A stretch of 6,905 nt of DNA from Bacillota bacterium (lineage in GTDB: Bacteria; Bacillota; Clostridia; Peptostreptococcales; Anaerovoracaceae), in contig JAUNBO010000031.1 in assembly GCA_030527065.1 (NCBI GenBank), forward strand, positions 6,743 to 13,647, given 5' to 3'. Shown here piece by piece: positions 5,391 to 6,905 of the stretch (its first letter is position 1; each line of letters starts with the position of its first letter). Made by a program: the position numbers and the translations under genes. The notes under the pieces were generated by a model, which was given only the letters and a program-made list of their open reading frames with translations, had not been told where the DNA came from and ran no database searches.

Positions 5391-6742
5391 AATTCATCTC
5401 CTTCTCGTCTATTTACCGGCAGGCCCCTGGTTTTATCCGTCATCAGCAGCGTCCGCAGGGTCAGCAGCAGCAGGTTTATGTCCAGAAGGGCATTGCTGCG
5501 CTCTATGTACATAATGTCCATGAGCAGCTTGTCTGCGGGGGAGGTGGTGTAATTCCCGTAAATCTGGGCGTAGCCCGTGATCCCCGCTTTCATTTTGAGG
5601 CGGCAGGAAAATTCCGGCAGCGTTTTTTCATATTCCGCCGCGATGGCCGGGCACTCGGGCCGGGGCCCTACCAGGGACATGTCCCCCCGGAGCACGTTGA
5701 ACAGCTGCGGCAGCTCGTCTATCCTGGTTTTACGCAGGATGCGGCCCACCCCGGTCACCCGCCGGTCGTTTTCCGCCGCCAGCCGCTGTCCTTCTCTCTC
5801 TGCGTCTGTCACCATGGACCGGAACTTATAGATGCGAAAGACCTTCCCGTCTCTGGTCAGCCGTTCCTGGCGGAAAAACACAGGGCCGCCGTCCCCTGCT
5901 TTTATGGCCAGGGCCGCAAGCAGCAGAAGGGGCGAGGTGATTACCAGCCCTGCGGCGGCTCCGAGAAGGTCCATTCCCCGCTTCACCGCCCGGCCTTCCA
6001 GGGTCAGATGATGGGCCGTGCTGCGCAGGAGCGGCGTATCCACCGAATGGGTCACCTTGGCCCGGTTTACGATCACATCTGTTAACGTGGGCGCCAGGAA
6101 CAGCTGGATGTTCTGATGAAAGCACATCTGCACCAGCCGCCTTTTCTGTTCCTCGTCTTTTACGAGCAGGAGCGCCGCATCGTAGTCCCGGAGCCGTTCC
6201 CGGACGGCGTCCTCTCCGTCCTCTGTGCCGATCTGCCCGCATATGTCATACTTCTCCGGGATGCCGTTCAGCTTCTTTGCGATCTCCCGGCCCCCCCGGC
6301 TGTGACTGTCGCAGACCAGCAGCATCCGCAGGGGCGGGACCAATTTAAAGTATATCCGATTTGCCAGAAGATTCCAAGCCGCCACCAGCAGCCATTGGCC
6401 CGGCACGAGGAGAAGCAGCGGCCGGAACTCCAGCAGCTCGTATTGCAGCAGGGACATGGGGAAATACACGATCACGGCGGTCATCAGCACGGAAATGCAC
6501 TGGGCTGCGATCACTTCCGTCAGCCGGGCTTCCCCCAGGGTGTGGCCTTTCAGTGACAGAACGCACAGCAGCAGGACCGCTCCGTACATGATGGTGAGCA
6601 TGTAGTTTCCCCGCCGGAAAAAGGGCATGTGGAGATAGGGGTTATAGCACTGCACCCATACCTGATAAAAGGCTGCGCAGAGCAGAAGCAGTCCTATGCT
6701 GATCAACAATATCCGAAGGCTCTTTTCATAGCTGCGATTCAT
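5387..6742 (-). CDS. Polyprenyl-phosphate sugar-1-phosphate transferase (exopolysaccharide/cell-wall glycan initiating, bacterial sugar transferase family)
   Basis: Membrane enzyme that transfers a sugar-1-phosphate from a nucleotide sugar to undecaprenyl phosphate, the first committed step of exopolysaccharide, capsule or wall-polymer synthesis. At 451 residues it is the usual length of the WbaP/CpsE-type large class. Four N-terminal TM helices lie at about 8-28, 48-64, 78-97 and 105-127, followed by a degenerate nucleotide-binding-like cytoplasmic region (about 138-235). The catalytic domain begins with KRGMDLLGA (254-262) and a re-entrant membrane helix (about 260-281), then GPVFFRQER (286-294), KFRSM (306-310), RIDELPQLFNVLRGDMSLVG (340-359) with the Asp342-Glu343 catalytic pair, GPRPE (359-363) and GITGYAQIYG (387-396). 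No key residue is missing. The sugar donor cannot be read from sequence. It is the first gene of the visible row, behind a promoter at 6794-6823, and its last codons carry the ribosome site of the next gene. Confidence 0.94.
   Translation of the reverse strand: MNRSYEKSLRILLISIGLLLLCAAFYQVWVQCYNPYLHMPFFRRGNYMLTIMYGAVLLLCVLSLKGHTLGEARLTEVIAAQCISVLMTAVIVYFPMSLLQYELLEFRPLLLLVPGQWLLVAAWNLLANRIYFKLVPPLRMLLVCDSHSRGGREIAKKLNGIPEKYDICGQIGTEDGEDAVRERLRDYDAALLLVKDEEQKRRLVQMCFHQNIQLFLAPTLTDVIVNRAKVTHSVDTPLLRSTAHHLTLEGRAVKRGMDLLGAAAGLVITSPLLLLAALAIKAGDGGPVFFRQERLTRDGKVFRIYKFRSMVTDAEREGQRLAAENDRRVTGVGRILRKTRIDELPQLFNVLRGDMSLVGPRPECPAIAAEYEKTLPEFSCRLKMKAGITGYAQIYGNYTTSPADKLLMDIMYIERSNALLDINLLLLTLRTLLMTDKTRGLPVNRREGDEL
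5398..5405 (-). promoter_or_regulatory. Ribosome binding site of the DUF6125-like gene, inside the sugar-transferase coding end
   Basis: AGAAGGAG on the minus strand, 7 bases before ATG 5390. It also encodes residues near the C-terminus of the sugar transferase (the EGDEL tail), so both reading frames share these bases. Confidence 0.8.
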
Positions 6743-6905
6743 GCGTTTTCCCTGCTTCTCCTCATCTCGTTCCCGTCGCTGCCGGTCTTTAAGATTTTAG
6801 CATATGACGGTACAAGTATGCAAGCCCGGGAGTGTGTATGAGCGCAAGAGCCTGGGGCGAAGGTTACTATTCCATAGGGCGCCAGGGGGGCGGTTTGCCG
6901 GACTG
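6743..6905. other. Right-edge intergenic stretch without an assignable gene
   Basis: Besides the promoter at 6794-6823, I see no supported gene here. On the minus strand, the frame ending at a TAG at 6867-6869 could be the last 12 codons of an upstream gene. On the plus strand, an ATG at 6838 opens a 22-codon frame to the window edge, with GGGAG just upstream, which could be the start of a divergent gene. Neither can be decided from this length. Confidence 0.4.
6794..6823 (-). promoter_or_regulatory. Probable sigma-A promoter with extended -10 for the sugar-transferase-led gene row
   Basis: On the minus strand, TTGCAT (6818-6823) is followed 18 bases later by TAAAAT (6794-6799), preceded by TGC to give an extended -10 (TGnTAAAAT). 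Transcription would begin near 6787 and leave a leader of about 45 bases before the ATG at 6742. The local AT-rich patch stands out in GC-rich surroundings. No other convincing promoter was found between the genes downstream. Confidence 0.6.

Noticed and set aside
6838..6905. Start of a divergent plus-strand gene (ATG at 6838, GGGAG upstream)
   Set aside because: Only 22 codons are available before the window ends and nothing in them is recognisable. Kept as a possibility in the right-edge entry and not called as a gene.
1..6905. CRISPR arrays, tRNA or rRNA genes, insertion sequences, attachment sites
   Set aside because: I saw no regularly spaced repeats, no tRNA cloverleaf, no transposase or integrase motifs and no terminal inverted repeats on either strand.

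Overview
The window reads as chromosomal DNA from a GC-rich Clostridia-type Firmicute, probably an Oscillospiraceae- or Lachnospiraceae-like gut anaerobe. The grounds are strong AGGAGG-type ribosome binding sites, an S-layer-homology (SLH) surface protein, an ECF-type vitamin importer, and GC-rich coding. One sample 60-base line in the SLH gene is about 70% G+C by hand count. The genus is inferred, not shown.

All recognisable genes lie on the minus strand and run from right to left as one tightly packed cluster. At the far right (about 6743-6905) is a short non-coding stretch holding a good extended -10 promoter. It is followed by a polyprenyl-phosphate sugar-1-phosphate transferase (6742-5387), a small cysteine-rich DUF6125-like protein (5390-4875), a secreted terpenoid-cyclase-fold (prenyltransferase-like) protein with three SLH repeats (4857-3217), a membrane-anchored DUF4430 protein (3204-2371), an ECF transporter T component (2366-1452), and a tandem double ABC ATPase that runs off the left edge (1455 to below 1). 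Junctions are 4-bp ATGA overlaps or gaps of 4 to 17 bp, so translational coupling along the row is likely. No terminator is seen.

The most interesting part is 1-4857. Animal intrinsic factor and transcobalamin are built from an alpha6/alpha6 barrel, related to terpenoid cyclases, followed by a small beta domain related to DUF4430. Here those two halves appear as two separate adjacent genes. One is hung on the cell wall by SLH repeats and the other is tethered to the membrane by a TM helix and a long acidic linker. Directly after them come the energy-coupling subunits of an ECF importer. The natural reading is a surface capture-and-import system for a corrinoid (vitamin B12-like) or another small cofactor. 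The substrate-specific S component is not in the window and is expected past the left edge. The ligand is inferred: no cobalamin riboswitch is identifiable inside the window.

The two right-hand genes may be functionally separate. The sugar transferase starts a cell-surface glycan, which could be an exopolysaccharide or the wall polymer that SLH domains bind. The DUF6125-like gene is markedly AT-richer than its neighbours and has seven cysteines in its C-terminal third.
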